64,000 nucleotides of DNA from Candidatus Zipacnadum vermilionense. Lineage in GTDB: Bacteria > Armatimonadota > Zipacnadia > Zipacnadales > Zipacnadaceae. Below the pieces are notes generated by a model. The model was given only the letters and a program-made list of their open reading frames with translations, had not been told where the DNA came from and ran no database searches. The position numbers and the translations under genes were made by a program. The stretch spans positions 1 to 64,000 of the forward strand of contig JALGSV010000012.1 in NCBI GenBank assembly GCA_029821755.1, written 5' to 3'. Shown here piece by piece: positions 8,085 to 17,030 of this stretch. Numbering within the stretch: position 1 is the first letter of the stretch; the number at the start of each line of letters is the position of its first letter.

Positions 8085-9485
8085 ATGTCCCCTTGGCCTT
8101 CCTCCTTCATCATGCCTACCACTGCCCCCACCATCATCGGCGCCGGACCCGCCGGCTTGGCTTGCGCCTACGACCTCGCCCGCCGGGGACGATCCTGTCT
8201 TGTCCTCGAGTCTCGGGACCAAGTCGGCGGCATCGCCCGAACCATCCCTCTCGACCGCTTCGCCTTCGACCTGGGCGGCCACCGTTTCTACACTAGCCGC
8301 CCGGAGGTCGAGGCCCTCTGGCGCGACGTCATGGACGACGAGTTCGTAGTGCGTCCCCGCATCTCCCGCATCTACTACCGCCGCCAGTTCTTCGACTACC
8401 CCCTCCGCCTCATGCCCACCCTACGCAAGCTCGGCCTCGGCACTTCCCTGGCGGTCATGGGCAGCTACCTGCGCGCCCACCTGCACCCGTACCCCCACCC
8501 CGCCAGCTTCGAGGAGTGGGTAGTCAACGCCTTCGGCCGTCGCCTCTTCGAGATGTTCTTCCGCTCCTACAGCGAGAAAGTCTGGGGTATGCCCTGCACC
8601 GAGATGAGCCCCGACTGGGCCGGCGCGCGGATCAAGGGCCTCTCGCTGCGCGAGGTTTTCCTGGCCGCCCTGGGCCTCAACCGCGCCCAGAAAGCCGGGC
8701 TCTATGAAGACTTCCTCTACCCGCCGCAGGGCCCCAACATGGTCTGGGATCGCATGGTAGAGCGCCTCCGCGAGCGCGGTAGCGAGGTCCGTCTGCAGAC
8801 CCCGGTCCAGCGGATGGAGCACGACGCCCACCGCCTCACTGCCCTCTGCACCCCTGCCGAGCGCCGGCCGGTCGCGGACTCCCCCGTGGTTTCCTCCATG
8901 CCTCTGCGCAACCTGATCGCCGCCCTCGATCCCGCGCCCCCCGCCGAGGTCCTCGCCGCCGCCCGCCGCCTGCGCTACCGGGGCTTCCTCACCGTCGCCC
9001 TGCTCCTCCCGGAGTCCAACCCCTTCCCCGACAACTGGCTCTACATCCACGCCCCGGAGGTCCAAGTTGGCCGCATTCAGAACGCCGCCAATTGGAGCCC
9101 CGCCCTGGTTCCTGATCCCAACTTCACGGTCCTGGGGCTGGAGTATTTCTGCTGGGAGGGCGACGAACTATGGAGCGCCCCTGACGACGAACTGATCGCC
9201 TTGGGCACCCGTGAACTGGACACCCTCGGCCTGCTCAATGGCCTCCCCGTGGCGGCGGGCAAGGTGGTCCGCGAGGCCTACGCCTACCCCATCTACGACC
9301 AAGGCTACGAGGCGGCCCTCACCACCTGCCGGGAGTACCTCGCCGCCTTCACCAACCTCCAGGTAATCGGTCGCAACGGTGTCCACGTCTACAGCAACAT
9401 GTCCCACGCCACCATGACCGGCCTGCTAGCCGCCCGCAACCTAACCGGCGAGCAGCATGACCTGTGGCAAGTGACCCCGGAGTAG
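8085..9485 (+). CDS. FAD-dependent oxidoreductase, UDP-galactopyranose mutase/amine oxidase-like
   Basis: 466 residues. The dinucleotide-binding motif IIGAGPAGLACAYDLARRG is followed by LESRDQVGGIARTI and FDLGGHRFYTSRPEVEALW, an arrangement typical of UDP-galactopyranose mutase-like and protoporphyrinogen-oxidase-like proteins used in surface-glycan assembly. The C-terminal FAD stretch is NLQVIGRNGVHVYSNMSHA. No clear ribosome binding site separates the ATG at 8085 from one at 8112; the latter starts nearer the FAD motif and may be the real start. The divergent GT39-like gene suggests a shared role in glycan decoration. Reaction not established. Confidence 0.75.
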   Translation: MSPWPSSFIMPTTAPTIIGAGPAGLACAYDLARRGRSCLVLESRDQVGGIARTIPLDRFAFDLGGHRFYTSRPEVEALWRDVMDDEFVVRPRISRIYYRRQFFDYPLRLMPTLRKLGLGTSLAVMGSYLRAHLHPYPHPASFEEWVVNAFGRRLFEMFFRSYSEKVWGMPCTEMSPDWAGARIKGLSLREVFLAALGLNRAQKAGLYEDFLYPPQGPNMVWDRMVERLRERGSEVRLQTPVQRMEHDAHRLTALCTPAERRPVADSPVVSSMPLRNLIAALDPAPPAEVLAAARRLRYRGFLTVALLLPESNPFPDNWLYIHAPEVQVGRIQNAANWSPALVPDPNFTVLGLEYFCWEGDELWSAPDDELIALGTRELDTLGLLNGLPVAAGKVVREAYAYPIYDQGYEAALTTCREYLAAFTNLQVIGRNGVHVYSNMSHATMTGLLAARNLTGEQHDLWQVTPE

Positions 9486-9564
9486 GCCCCCTCGCCGGTG
9501 CTGTAGGGCACGGCAGGCTCCCGGAGCAGGCCCTCCGCCTCCTCTCGTCGAATCCCCTCTCACC

Positions 9565-11886
9565 ATGCGAACTACCCCCTCCTTCCGCTCCCGCTACTCC
9601 CGTCTCCTGGCCCGCCACGACCTGCGCCGCACTGCCCCTGCCGCCAGTCCCTGGCAGGGCCTTCTGCTGGGCAACGGCGATGTCGGCGCCGCAGTCTGGG
9701 GACCCGAGCACGCCCTGCGCTTTCGCCTCAACAAGCTCGACTTGTGGGACTCTCGCTGGGCCGCCGACCCCGCCGGTAAGCCGCTGCCGCTCTCCGAATT
9801 CAAGCGTGTCGCCGCCGAGGAGTCGCGCCACCTGGCCGACGGCGAGCGCCTTACCTGTTTCGATACCTTTCCCTGGGGCCCGGAGGACGATCCCTTCCCC
9901 TGCCTCAGGACTGCCGCCGACTTGGTGCTGTGCGTCAGCCCCTTCCATAGTCGCAACGAGCCCACCCAGCGCCTGCGCCTGCGGGACGCCACTTATCAGT
10001 GCGACTGGGCCATGAAGATGTGGGACAAGCACACGGCCCAGGCGGAGGCCTTCGTCGCCTACCACCACAACGTGCTCGCCCTGCGCGTGGCCACTGACGC
10101 CCGCTCCCAGCGCCACATGGCCCTGGTGCTGCGCCGGGAGCCCTGCGGCGGCCGCGACGACGACATGCTCCGTCACGGGGAGTGGGGCCTGCGTGCCTGG
10201 CGCGATCCCCGCCACGGCATGCTTCCGCCCCCGCGCTACGAGTTGGACGGCGGCCTCGCCCTGCTGCTCCAGACCATCCCCGGCGACGACAATGTAGACC
10301 CCTTCACCTACGCCGTCGCCGCCTACTGTCCCTTGGACATCTCCTTCCACCTCGGCCCGGGTGGGGAGCCGGTGTTGGACGCGGCCGAGGTCGACGACCG
10401 CCTGGTCTGCTTCACCGCCGTCTGCACCGAGCGCGAGGGCCCCGACCCCGCTGCCCGCGCCGTCGCCCTGGCCCGCGCCGCCGGCGAGCAGGGCTGGGAC
10501 TCCCTCCACCGCGAACACGCCGCCGCCTGGGAGCGCCTCTGGTCCGCCAACCGCGTTGAGCTGGCCGACCGCAACCTGGAGCAGGAGTGGTACCGCTCCA
10601 CCTACATGCTGGCCTGCAACGCCAAGTCCGGCGGCCCCGCCCCCGGCCTCTTCGGCGTGGCCACGCCCTACGACGCCCCGCCCTGGCGCGGCGACCGCCA
10701 CAACAACTGGCCCGAGTACTCCTCCCTCTTCTGGGGCGCCTTCGTCTCCAACCACCTCGACCTGGCGCTTAACTACGCCGAGCACACCGCCGCTTTCCTC
10801 CCCACTGCCCGCCGGATCGCCCGGGAGATCTACGAGTGTGAGGGCGCCGCCTTCGCGCACCTCTTCATCGACTACTCCCGCCGGTACTACTTCGACAACT
10901 CCTGGTCCCGCTCGCTCTACCTCACCGCGATCAACGCCCAGAACCTCTGGTGGCATTACCAGTACTCCCAGGACCGCGACTACCTAGCACGCTGGGCTTA
11001 CCCGGTGATGCGCGAGTGCGCCGACTTCTACGTCTCCCTGGTCAGCAAGAACGAGCCCGGCAACTACGACCTGTGGCCCACCGTTCCTTGCGAGTACCGC
11101 GGTTTCCTCAAGGACCTGGCCCTCAGCCGCAACTGCCTCCTCGATCTGGCGCTGGTGAAGTTCCTCCTGAGTGGCACGCTGGAGGCCTCCCGACTGCTGG
11201 ACGCCGATGCTGAGCGGCGCGCCTCCTGGCAGGACCTGCTGGATCACCTGCCGCCCTACGAGACCCTGGAGGTGGAGGGGAAGACGGTTCTGCAAGACGT
11301 GACCGGCAACCCGGAGGTCCCCCCCTACAACCACCCGGTGGGTATCGCCCCGCTCTTCCCGGGCGAGGACCCGGAGTGCTATGGAGTGGGGAAGTGGCGG
11401 GAGATCGCGGAGAACACTCTGCGCTGGCAGAAGTGGGCGGACTTTGAGGTCATGGCCTACGCCCGCCTGGGCGACGGGGCGACGGCCTACCGCCTGGCCG
11501 GTGGCGGGCAGCCCCACCGCCGCCAGGAAGATGCCAACGTCACCTGGTCCCACGCCCGCGGCATGCTCCACGTCGGCGAGTTGCTGCTGTCGAGCTGGGA
11601 CGGCGTCATACGGCTGTTCCCGGCCTGGCCGTTAGAGAAGACGGCGAAGTTCGAGAAGCTGCGGGCCAAGGGCGCCTTTCTCGTCTCCGCGGAGTGCACC
11701 GAGGGCCGGGTGGGCGAGGTCACGATCCACAGCGAAGCCGGGGCCCAGGTGCGGATGGTCTTGCCTTGGCCCCGGGCGCGAGTGGTAAACGACCAGACCA
11801 ACAAAGAGGTCCCCGCCACAAGGGACGGGGACCTGCTCGTATTCTCCACCCAGGCTGGTGCGACCTATCGTATCGAGCCCCTCTGA
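9565..11886 (+). CDS. GH95-like glycoside hydrolase (alpha-L-fucosidase family)
   Basis: 773 residues, with no obvious signal peptide. The N-terminal beta-sandwich contains WQGLLLGNGDVGAAVWG, the GH95 opening signature. An (alpha/alpha)6 barrel follows, with DRHNNWPEYSSLFWG at about residue 378 and INAQNLWWHYQYSQD near 460. The closing GELLLSSWDGVIRLFPAWP motif is also characteristic of GH95. Known family members are inverting alpha-1,2-L-fucosidases or L-galactosidases that use an Asn-activated water with Asp/Glu partners; I cannot assign these residues without an alignment. It is somewhat divergent, so fucose specificity is an inference. A GH29-like gene elsewhere in the window (23601) is compatible with fucoside use. 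Confidence 0.8.
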   Translation: MRTTPSFRSRYSRLLARHDLRRTAPAASPWQGLLLGNGDVGAAVWGPEHALRFRLNKLDLWDSRWAADPAGKPLPLSEFKRVAAEESRHLADGERLTCFDTFPWGPEDDPFPCLRTAADLVLCVSPFHSRNEPTQRLRLRDATYQCDWAMKMWDKHTAQAEAFVAYHHNVLALRVATDARSQRHMALVLRREPCGGRDDDMLRHGEWGLRAWRDPRHGMLPPPRYELDGGLALLLQTIPGDDNVDPFTYAVAAYCPLDISFHLGPGGEPVLDAAEVDDRLVCFTAVCTEREGPDPAARAVALARAAGEQGWDSLHREHAAAWERLWSANRVELADRNLEQEWYRSTYMLACNAKSGGPAPGLFGVATPYDAPPWRGDRHNNWPEYSSLFWGAFVSNHLDLALNYAEHTAAFLPTARRIAREIYECEGAAFAHLFIDYSRRYYFDNSWSRSLYLTAINAQNLWWHYQYSQDRDYLARWAYPVMRECADFYVSLVSKNEPGNYDLWPTVPCEYRGFLKDLALSRNCLLDLALVKFLLSGTLEASRLLDADAERRASWQDLLDHLPPYETLEVEGKTVLQDVTGNPEVPPYNHPVGIAPLFPGEDPECYGVGKWREIAENTLRWQKWADFEVMAYARLGDGATAYRLAGGGQPHRRQEDANVTWSHARGMLHVGELLLSSWDGVIRLFPAWPLEKTAKFEKLRAKGAFLVSAECTEGRVGEVTIHSEAGAQVRMVLPWPRARVVNDQTNKEVPATRDGDLLVFSTQAGATYRIEPL

Positions 11887-12014
11887 CGGAGGGGCCGGTC
11901 GAGTTGCGCCCTGAGCTCGTCGACGGGCGCGAGGAGGCCGGCCCCTGGGCCTCGTCTGCCGCTAACTCCTCAACGTAGCCTCCCCCTCTGACACTGTCGA
12001 CTGGCGACTGACAT
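11887..12014 (+). repeat. Composite repeat E1 + H1
   Basis: E1 (11888-11946) opens GGAGGGGCCGGTCGAG and closes GGAGGCCGGCCCC, forming a long hairpin. H1 (11989-12014) opens TGACACTGTCGACTGG and matches H2 at 15692 in 22 of 26 positions. The same E-then-H order recurs on the other side of the next gene. It lies between two converging genes. Confidence 0.7.
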
Positions 12015-12026
12015 TTCCCCTCCCCT

Positions 12027-15000
12027 CTACATCTCCCGCCACACGCTTGCCCCGGCCGGTACGTCTAACGTTTCGACCGTGAATGTGCTCTCTTGCAGCG
12101 GGTCGAAGTACGGGTTCTTCCTGACCGCCACCTTGATGGCCTGGTCGGTTGGGTTATGGATCTCCGCCTTCCAGCCCTGCTCCGCCACCTGCGTCACCTG
12201 AATCCACACCTCCGGGTTATCGGCCACCAGCGGGTGTCCGACGAACAGGTCCGTCTCGCCCGCCATCGGCACCACGGCCCAGGCCCGGCCCTCCAGGACA
12301 CCCACCGGGCGCGCGGCCCGCTTGCCGCGGTCGTAGAGGTACGCGGACCAGCGGTCGTTCATCCCCGCCACTCGCAACGGGAGCGTGGAGATGAGCTGGC
12401 CGCTCAGCTTGCCGGAAAAGCACTTGGTCACCGCGCCGTCCAGGTCCAGGATGTACCGTCGCCCGGTCACCTTCCCGCTCTCCGGCGTCACCGTATAACC
12501 CGCCGGTCCGCCATCCAGGCCAAAGTCCTTCCAGAACCTCTCCACGGTCGCCTTGGTGTCGGCGAACTGCCTGGTGTAGTCGGTCACTCGCGGGATGCCC
12601 AGCAGCAGCAGGTCCACCGTCGCGCTCTCGCCCTCCTTCTGCGGCGAGGCCTCCGGGGACAGGATCGCGTACATGTGGCTGCGCTTGGGGGTGTACCAGG
12701 TCAGTTTCAGACCCTCGCTCAGCGGGAACCAGGCTACGCTGCCCAGCGGCGAGTCCATCAGCGCTGAGTAGGCGTTCAGACCGAACGGCGTCGACTGGCC
12801 GGCTCCCGGCGTCGCGGACTGGTCGTCCCACTTGCCCGCCTGCGCCTTCCCGTCGCTCCCGCACACGGCCCACTCGTTCTCCCGCTGCGTCCGTAGGAAG
12901 GCCACGTTGAACCCGTTGTTCGCCATGTCCTTGAGCAACTTGATCTCAGTGGACCACAGGAACACCGGCAGCGGGCTATCCGGGTCGATGTTGAAGAAAT
13001 GGTTGCGCCGGTTGACGGTGAAATCTTCGCGCGGGTTGGTGCGCCACAGCGTGTGCCAGACGTTATACACGCCCACGCCGTCGGCGAAGTCCCACGCGCG
13101 CAGGCCCTCCCCGATGTTGACATCGCCGTTGTGCATCACCCGCCGCGCGTCGGTCACCTGCGGCGAGAGTACTTGCTCGCCGTCCGGCAGCAGCGCGATG
13201 GTGTGCTCAATCACATCCGGCTCACCCCCGGCGGCCCCGTCAAAGGCCGGCGCCCCGAGTAGCGGATCGTTCTTGAAGGTCCCTGCCGGCGAGACATTCG
13301 GCGTCAGCCGCTTGTTTGGCGTGGCCAGCGGCTGGTTGCCCCCGATCATGATCCCCGTTCCGTCCGACCGGGTCAGATAGCCGTAGGACAATTGGTTGTT
13401 GCGGTCCGAGCACATGAACTCCTCGGAGCGATGGTTGCGGTCCCACTGCTCCCCGCCCACGGCCTTCCCGCCCTGCACGTCGGTGGCCACCATGACCAGG
13501 TTGTGCTGCCGGTCGTGCTCCAGGTCCAGCACGAACTCGTATTCCTTCGTCCCGCCCGGCAGGTAGCGCCGGAAGATGCGTTCCCCGTCGTAGACCAGAA
13601 TCTCCTCCAATCCCACCTCGGAGGAGACCCTCCCACGCAGCACCCAGCGGTTGTTCTGCCAGACGAAGTCGCCCTGGTTGTCTCCGCCGTAATCCCGCGG
13701 CCCGATGAAGCACCACGACTCAATCGCCGGGCCGCTGCTCACGTAGATCTTGTTCGGGCTGTCCGGGTAGTAGTTCCAGTTGTTGAAGTACTGGATGAAC
13801 TTGGTCTCCGGGTCCAGCCGCCCGCTGACCGTGTACCCGCCCTGCTCCGGCATGCGCAGGATCGTCTTCCACTTGGTCTGCGCCAGCTTGGCCGGGTTGT
13901 CTATGAGGTTCAGCGCCAGCGGTGTCGGCCCGTTGCCGAAGGCCGCCAGGTTGAGGTACCCCTTGGTGAAGTCTTCTAGCACCTGTCCGTCCTGGGCCGT
14001 CACCACGGCCACTGCACTCCAGTCCGAGAACCAGTTGGCGAAGGGCGCGGCGCTTTGACTGAACAGGTAGTTCCCCGCCGTCAGCTTGAAGCTGGAGATG
14101 GAGTAGGCATAGTCCAACACCGTCATCGCCAGTTGGCCCTTGACGTAGGGGTCCCCGCCCAGGCCGGTGTCTCGCGACACGAAGAACTTGCCGCTGGGGT
14201 CCAGGAACTTCTTGTCCACGTACGGGAAGGTGTCGCCGAAGTAGAAGTAGTGATTGCCTACCTCGTCGTCGATGGTGAAGCCCGGGATCGCTGCGAAGTC
14301 TCGGTTGGATACCCGCTTGCAGTCCGCCTTCAGCCTGTTGAAGTTGGCCGCTGACAGTCGGCCGAACTCCTCCAGGAAGACGAGGAACGACAGCTTCTGC
14401 GCCTTCGCTGCTGCCACCCACTCGTCCACCGTGCCCTGGCCGCTCGAGTACGCCGTTCGCGCCCCGATAACTCCGGGCCACGCCGGCTCCACCGCCGGGA
14501 ACTCCAGCTTCTGCGACCAGTCATAGGGCTTGCCGAACTTCGTCTTGTAGGGGTTGTCCAACATGGCCATGTCCATCTTGGCCCCGCCCAGCTCCCCCGC
14601 CGCCATGGATGGCTCCGCCAGCCACTTCAGCGAGTTCTCCAGCAGCCGGTACCCGCCGGAGGCCTTCCCCTCTATCCCCTGGTCAAGCACAATGCCCTCC
14701 AAGGTCGTGGTTGCGTGGGCCCCGGTCAGGTACTCCGGGGTAATCCCCAGGCAGACCATCCGCCCCTTGCCCACCTGCCGGATGGCGCCGATGGGCACGT
14801 CCTTCGCGTACGTCCCCGGCTCGGTCGGATCCGCCTGCAGCGGCCCCCGCTTGGTGTACGAGGTCGGCGCTTCGGTGACTACTACTTGCCAGTTATTGTC
14901 GGTCTGCAGCGGGATGGCGTGGTTCTGCGCTCCCGGCCGTCCCGGCGGGTTTGGGTACCACAGTCCGGTCACGCCCGCCGTCACCGGCGCCGCGGCGATG

Positions 15001-15506
15001 TTCGTCGTATACCCATAGGTCAGCCGCCAGGAGGTCGCGATAACCCCCGCCGCATCGAACGCCAGCTCGTCAAAGAGCGGCGTAATCCCCAGCGGATTGA
15101 GAAAAACGTCCTGCGCCGGCTTGCCGGTGACCATCTGCCCAAACACCGGGAAGACAAACACTCCCCCGCCCGCCTGCAGGAACCGGTTGAGCGTCTCGAT
15201 AGTGGTGAGGTTGTTCTTGGTCAGTGTCATGTCGGCGTTACATCGCCCCAGTCCGGCCACGACGATGACGTTGTACTGCTGGGCCTGGTCCCAGGTCAGC
15301 GGGGTCTCCTCCAGCCCCGGATACCCCGTCCCCTTCAGGTTCAGCCCCGCCTGGTGCAGCCGGTTAGCTACCTCAAACGCACACCCCCCGCCGGAATCCC
15401 CCGCAAACAACACCGCCGGTCGCTTGGCCTCCTGCCCCCAAGCTCCCGCCCCCAACACCAGCCCCAACACCAGAAAACTCATCATGGTCAAGGCGTGTTT
15501 CTTCAT
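12027..15506 (-). CDS. Large secreted protein with flavodoxin/GATase-like and degenerate PHP-like domains
   Basis: 1159 residues. The ATG at 15506 (preceded by AAGGGTGATAACT) starts a clear signal peptide MKKHALTMMSFLVLGLVLGA. Residues about 25-320 resemble a GATase1/ThuA-type fold (PAVLFAGDSGGG, then AGGGVFVFPVFGQM). Residues about 370-470 look like a PHP/CehA-McbA metal-dependent domain (TVDEWVAAAKAQKLSFLVF, then AIPGFTIDDEVGNHYFYFGD), but the usual early His-x-His and TDH metal residues are missing. A beta-sandwich region follows (VGLEEILVYDGERIFRRYLP), as seen in PHP-linked proteins. The C-terminal 500 residues are unassigned. Probably extracytoplasmic; catalysis is doubtful. It is bracketed by composite repeats E-H. 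Confidence 0.7.
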   Translation of the reverse strand: MKKHALTMMSFLVLGLVLGAGAWGQEAKRPAVLFAGDSGGGCAFEVANRLHQAGLNLKGTGYPGLEETPLTWDQAQQYNVIVVAGLGRCNADMTLTKNNLTTIETLNRFLQAGGGVFVFPVFGQMVTGKPAQDVFLNPLGITPLFDELAFDAAGVIATSWRLTYGYTTNIAAAPVTAGVTGLWYPNPPGRPGAQNHAIPLQTDNNWQVVVTEAPTSYTKRGPLQADPTEPGTYAKDVPIGAIRQVGKGRMVCLGITPEYLTGAHATTTLEGIVLDQGIEGKASGGYRLLENSLKWLAEPSMAAGELGGAKMDMAMLDNPYKTKFGKPYDWSQKLEFPAVEPAWPGVIGARTAYSSGQGTVDEWVAAAKAQKLSFLVFLEEFGRLSAANFNRLKADCKRVSNRDFAAIPGFTIDDEVGNHYFYFGDTFPYVDKKFLDPSGKFFVSRDTGLGGDPYVKGQLAMTVLDYAYSISSFKLTAGNYLFSQSAAPFANWFSDWSAVAVVTAQDGQVLEDFTKGYLNLAAFGNGPTPLALNLIDNPAKLAQTKWKTILRMPEQGGYTVSGRLDPETKFIQYFNNWNYYPDSPNKIYVSSGPAIESWCFIGPRDYGGDNQGDFVWQNNRWVLRGRVSSEVGLEEILVYDGERIFRRYLPGGTKEYEFVLDLEHDRQHNLVMVATDVQGGKAVGGEQWDRNHRSEEFMCSDRNNQLSYGYLTRSDGTGIMIGGNQPLATPNKRLTPNVSPAGTFKNDPLLGAPAFDGAAGGEPDVIEHTIALLPDGEQVLSPQVTDARRVMHNGDVNIGEGLRAWDFADGVGVYNVWHTLWRTNPREDFTVNRRNHFFNIDPDSPLPVFLWSTEIKLLKDMANNGFNVAFLRTQRENEWAVCGSDGKAQAGKWDDQSATPGAGQSTPFGLNAYSALMDSPLGSVAWFPLSEGLKLTWYTPKRSHMYAILSPEASPQKEGESATVDLLLLGIPRVTDYTRQFADTKATVERFWKDFGLDGGPAGYTVTPESGKVTGRRYILDLDGAVTKCFSGKLSGQLISTLPLRVAGMNDRWSAYLYDRGKRAARPVGVLEGRAWAVVPMAGETDLFVGHPLVADNPEVWIQVTQVAEQGWKAEIHNPTDQAIKVAVRKNPYFDPLQESTFTVETLDVPAGASVWREM

Positions 15507-15609
15507 AGTTATCACCCTTACAACGCAAAACAAGCCGGGCAAGCGACCGGTTCGGCCTTCCCCTGCCGACAGTCTACCGTGTTGCGCATCGTGGGGCAAG
15601 GTCGTCCCC

Positions 15610-15717
15610 AGGAGGGGTCGGATGAGCAGCGTTTGCGCGGAGAATCCGGCCCGCTCCCCTCGGCAGCTGCCTGCCTCTCTCCCCTCCCCACTGACATTGT
15701 TGACTGTTGACTGACAT
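15610..15717 (+). repeat. Composite repeat E4 + H2
   Basis: E4 (15610-15657) opens AGGAGGGGTCGGATGAG and closes GAATCCGGCCCGCTCC. H2 (15692-15717) opens TGACATTGTTGACTGTTG. Same order and orientation as E1 + H1 on the far side of the 12027-15506 gene. Confidence 0.65.
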
Positions 15718-15721
15718 ACCC

Positions 15722-15751
15722 TTGCACTGCCTCCCCCAAAAGTGCTAATAT
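15722..15751 (+). promoter_or_regulatory. Candidate promoter of PIN/TRAM gene
   Basis: TTGCAC (15722-15727) and TAATAT (15746-15751) with an 18-bp spacer, about 70 bp before the start codon. It is one of the better sigma70-like matches in the window. Confidence 0.45.
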
Positions 15752-15824
15752 CCGCCTATCTACAATCCGTCGTGTCATTTTCTCCACAAATCGTCGCCTT
15801 GCGGCGCAAAAGGAGTTATCCATC

Positions 15825-16934
15825 ATGGTCCTGCTGCGCAGTCTCTGGTCCTTATTCGTCACGGCTGTCGTCCTTGTCGGCGTCATCATCGGTAATCTGG
15901 TCGCCAAAGCTCTCGACGCACGTTTCTTCGAAAATCCCGCCAGCGGCCCGGGGGTCTCCGACCTCCACATATACTTGTTCAACGCCGGTGTGGCCGTAGT
16001 CGGCGGCCTACTCGGTTTCCTCTTTGCCTTGGTTTTCTTCCGCAAGATTGTCACCTGGATCTCGTATTTCGAGACCGTGCCCCTGCTCGATAAGATGGCT
16101 GCGCTCATCGGCACCGTCCTCGGGCTGGTGGTGGCGATCCTGGTCACCTTCCCCTTCGCCTCCATTCCCGGCTACGGCCTGCCCATCGCCATCTTCGCCA
16201 GTGTCGCCGGCATGGTGCTGGGCGTCGGCTTTGTCATGAGCGCCAAGGAGCAGATGGCCTACGTATTCCCCTCCCTCTCCCGTGCCAGCAGCGGCGCGGC
16301 GACCTATGGTCCCGGCGGCGGCATTCCCAAGATGGTCGATACCAACATCATCATCGACGGCCGCATCTGTAACGTGGTAGGCACCGGCTTCATCGAGGGC
16401 CCCATCTGCATCCCCGACTTCGTCCTGGGCGAGCTGCATCACATCGCCGATTCCGAGGACAACCTCAAGCGCGCCCGCGGTCGCCGGGGCCTGGACATGC
16501 TCAACCGCCTCAAACAGATGGAGGGCGTCGAGGTCAGCATCGTGGACGACTACACGGAGGAGGAGGCCCCCTTCGACGAGGTCGACACCCGCCTGGTACG
16601 CCTGGCTAAGTCCCGCGACGCCAAGGTCCTCACCAATGATTTTGGCGTCGCCGAGATTGCCAAGCTCCACGGCGTCCCTGTCCTCAACATGAACGAGCTG
16701 GCCACCACCCTCAAGCCCGTCTACCTCCCCGGCGAGGCCTTTAGCGTCGCGCTCATCAAGGAGGGCAAGGAGCCCGACCAGGCCGTCGGCTACCTGGAGG
16801 ATGGCACCATGGTGGTAGTCAAGCGGGCCGCCGACCTGATCGGCAAGAATGTCCTTGCTGAGGTAGAAACAGTCCTCCAGACCAGCGCCGGTAAGATGAT
16901 CTTCGCCGTAGTCAACGGCCTCGACGAGGAGTGA
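15825..16934 (+). CDS. Membrane-anchored PIN/TRAM-domain protein (YacL-like)
   Basis: 369 residues. It has four hydrophobic N-terminal helices (to about residue 140), a PIN nuclease domain opening VDTNIIIDGRI at about 170 with the later acidic residues in LGELHHIADSED and VLTNDFGVAEIAKL, and a C-terminal TRAM domain (EGKEPDQAVGYLEDGTMVVV). AAAAGGAGTTATCC precedes the ATG. This architecture is broadly conserved in bacteria (YacL in Bacillus), next to ispD in many genomes as here; the role is presumed RNA cleavage or binding at the membrane. The order PIN/TRAM then ispDF is a typical conserved block. Confidence 0.92.
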   Translation: MVLLRSLWSLFVTAVVLVGVIIGNLVAKALDARFFENPASGPGVSDLHIYLFNAGVAVVGGLLGFLFALVFFRKIVTWISYFETVPLLDKMAALIGTVLGLVVAILVTFPFASIPGYGLPIAIFASVAGMVLGVGFVMSAKEQMAYVFPSLSRASSGAATYGPGGGIPKMVDTNIIIDGRICNVVGTGFIEGPICIPDFVLGELHHIADSEDNLKRARGRRGLDMLNRLKQMEGVEVSIVDDYTEEEAPFDEVDTRLVRLAKSRDAKVLTNDFGVAEIAKLHGVPVLNMNELATTLKPVYLPGEAFSVALIKEGKEPDQAVGYLEDGTMVVVKRAADLIGKNVLAEVETVLQTSAGKMIFAVVNGLDEE

Positions 16935-16940
16935 GGAGAG

Positions 16941-17023
16941 GAATCGATAGATGATGAATGATGAACTTGGGAGTCAGGGGAGGGGCTCTTTCCCCCAACT
17001 CATCAATCATCAATCATCGATTC
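16941..17023. repeat. Inverted repeat built from TGATGAA-like units
   Basis: GAATCGATAGATGATGAATG (from 16941) is mirrored by CAATCATCAATCATCGATTC (ending 17023), with imperfect internal repeats of ATGATGA / TCATCAA. It occupies most of the 96-bp gap between the PIN/TRAM gene and ispDF. Confidence 0.75.
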
Positions 17024-17030
17024 TGACCTG

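Larger units (their letters stand above)
15507..15824. other. Divergent intergenic region
   Basis: 318 bp holding composite repeat E4 + H2 and a candidate promoter for the PIN/TRAM gene. No protein gene seen. Confidence 0.6.

Noticed and set aside
9530-9565. tRNA-like TCGAATCC stretch before the GH95-like gene
   Set aside because: No acceptor stem, D-arm or anticodon arm can be drawn around it.
16941-17023. CRISPR-like periodic repeats
   Set aside because: Units are short, imperfect and form one inverted repeat; no spacers and no cas genes in the window.
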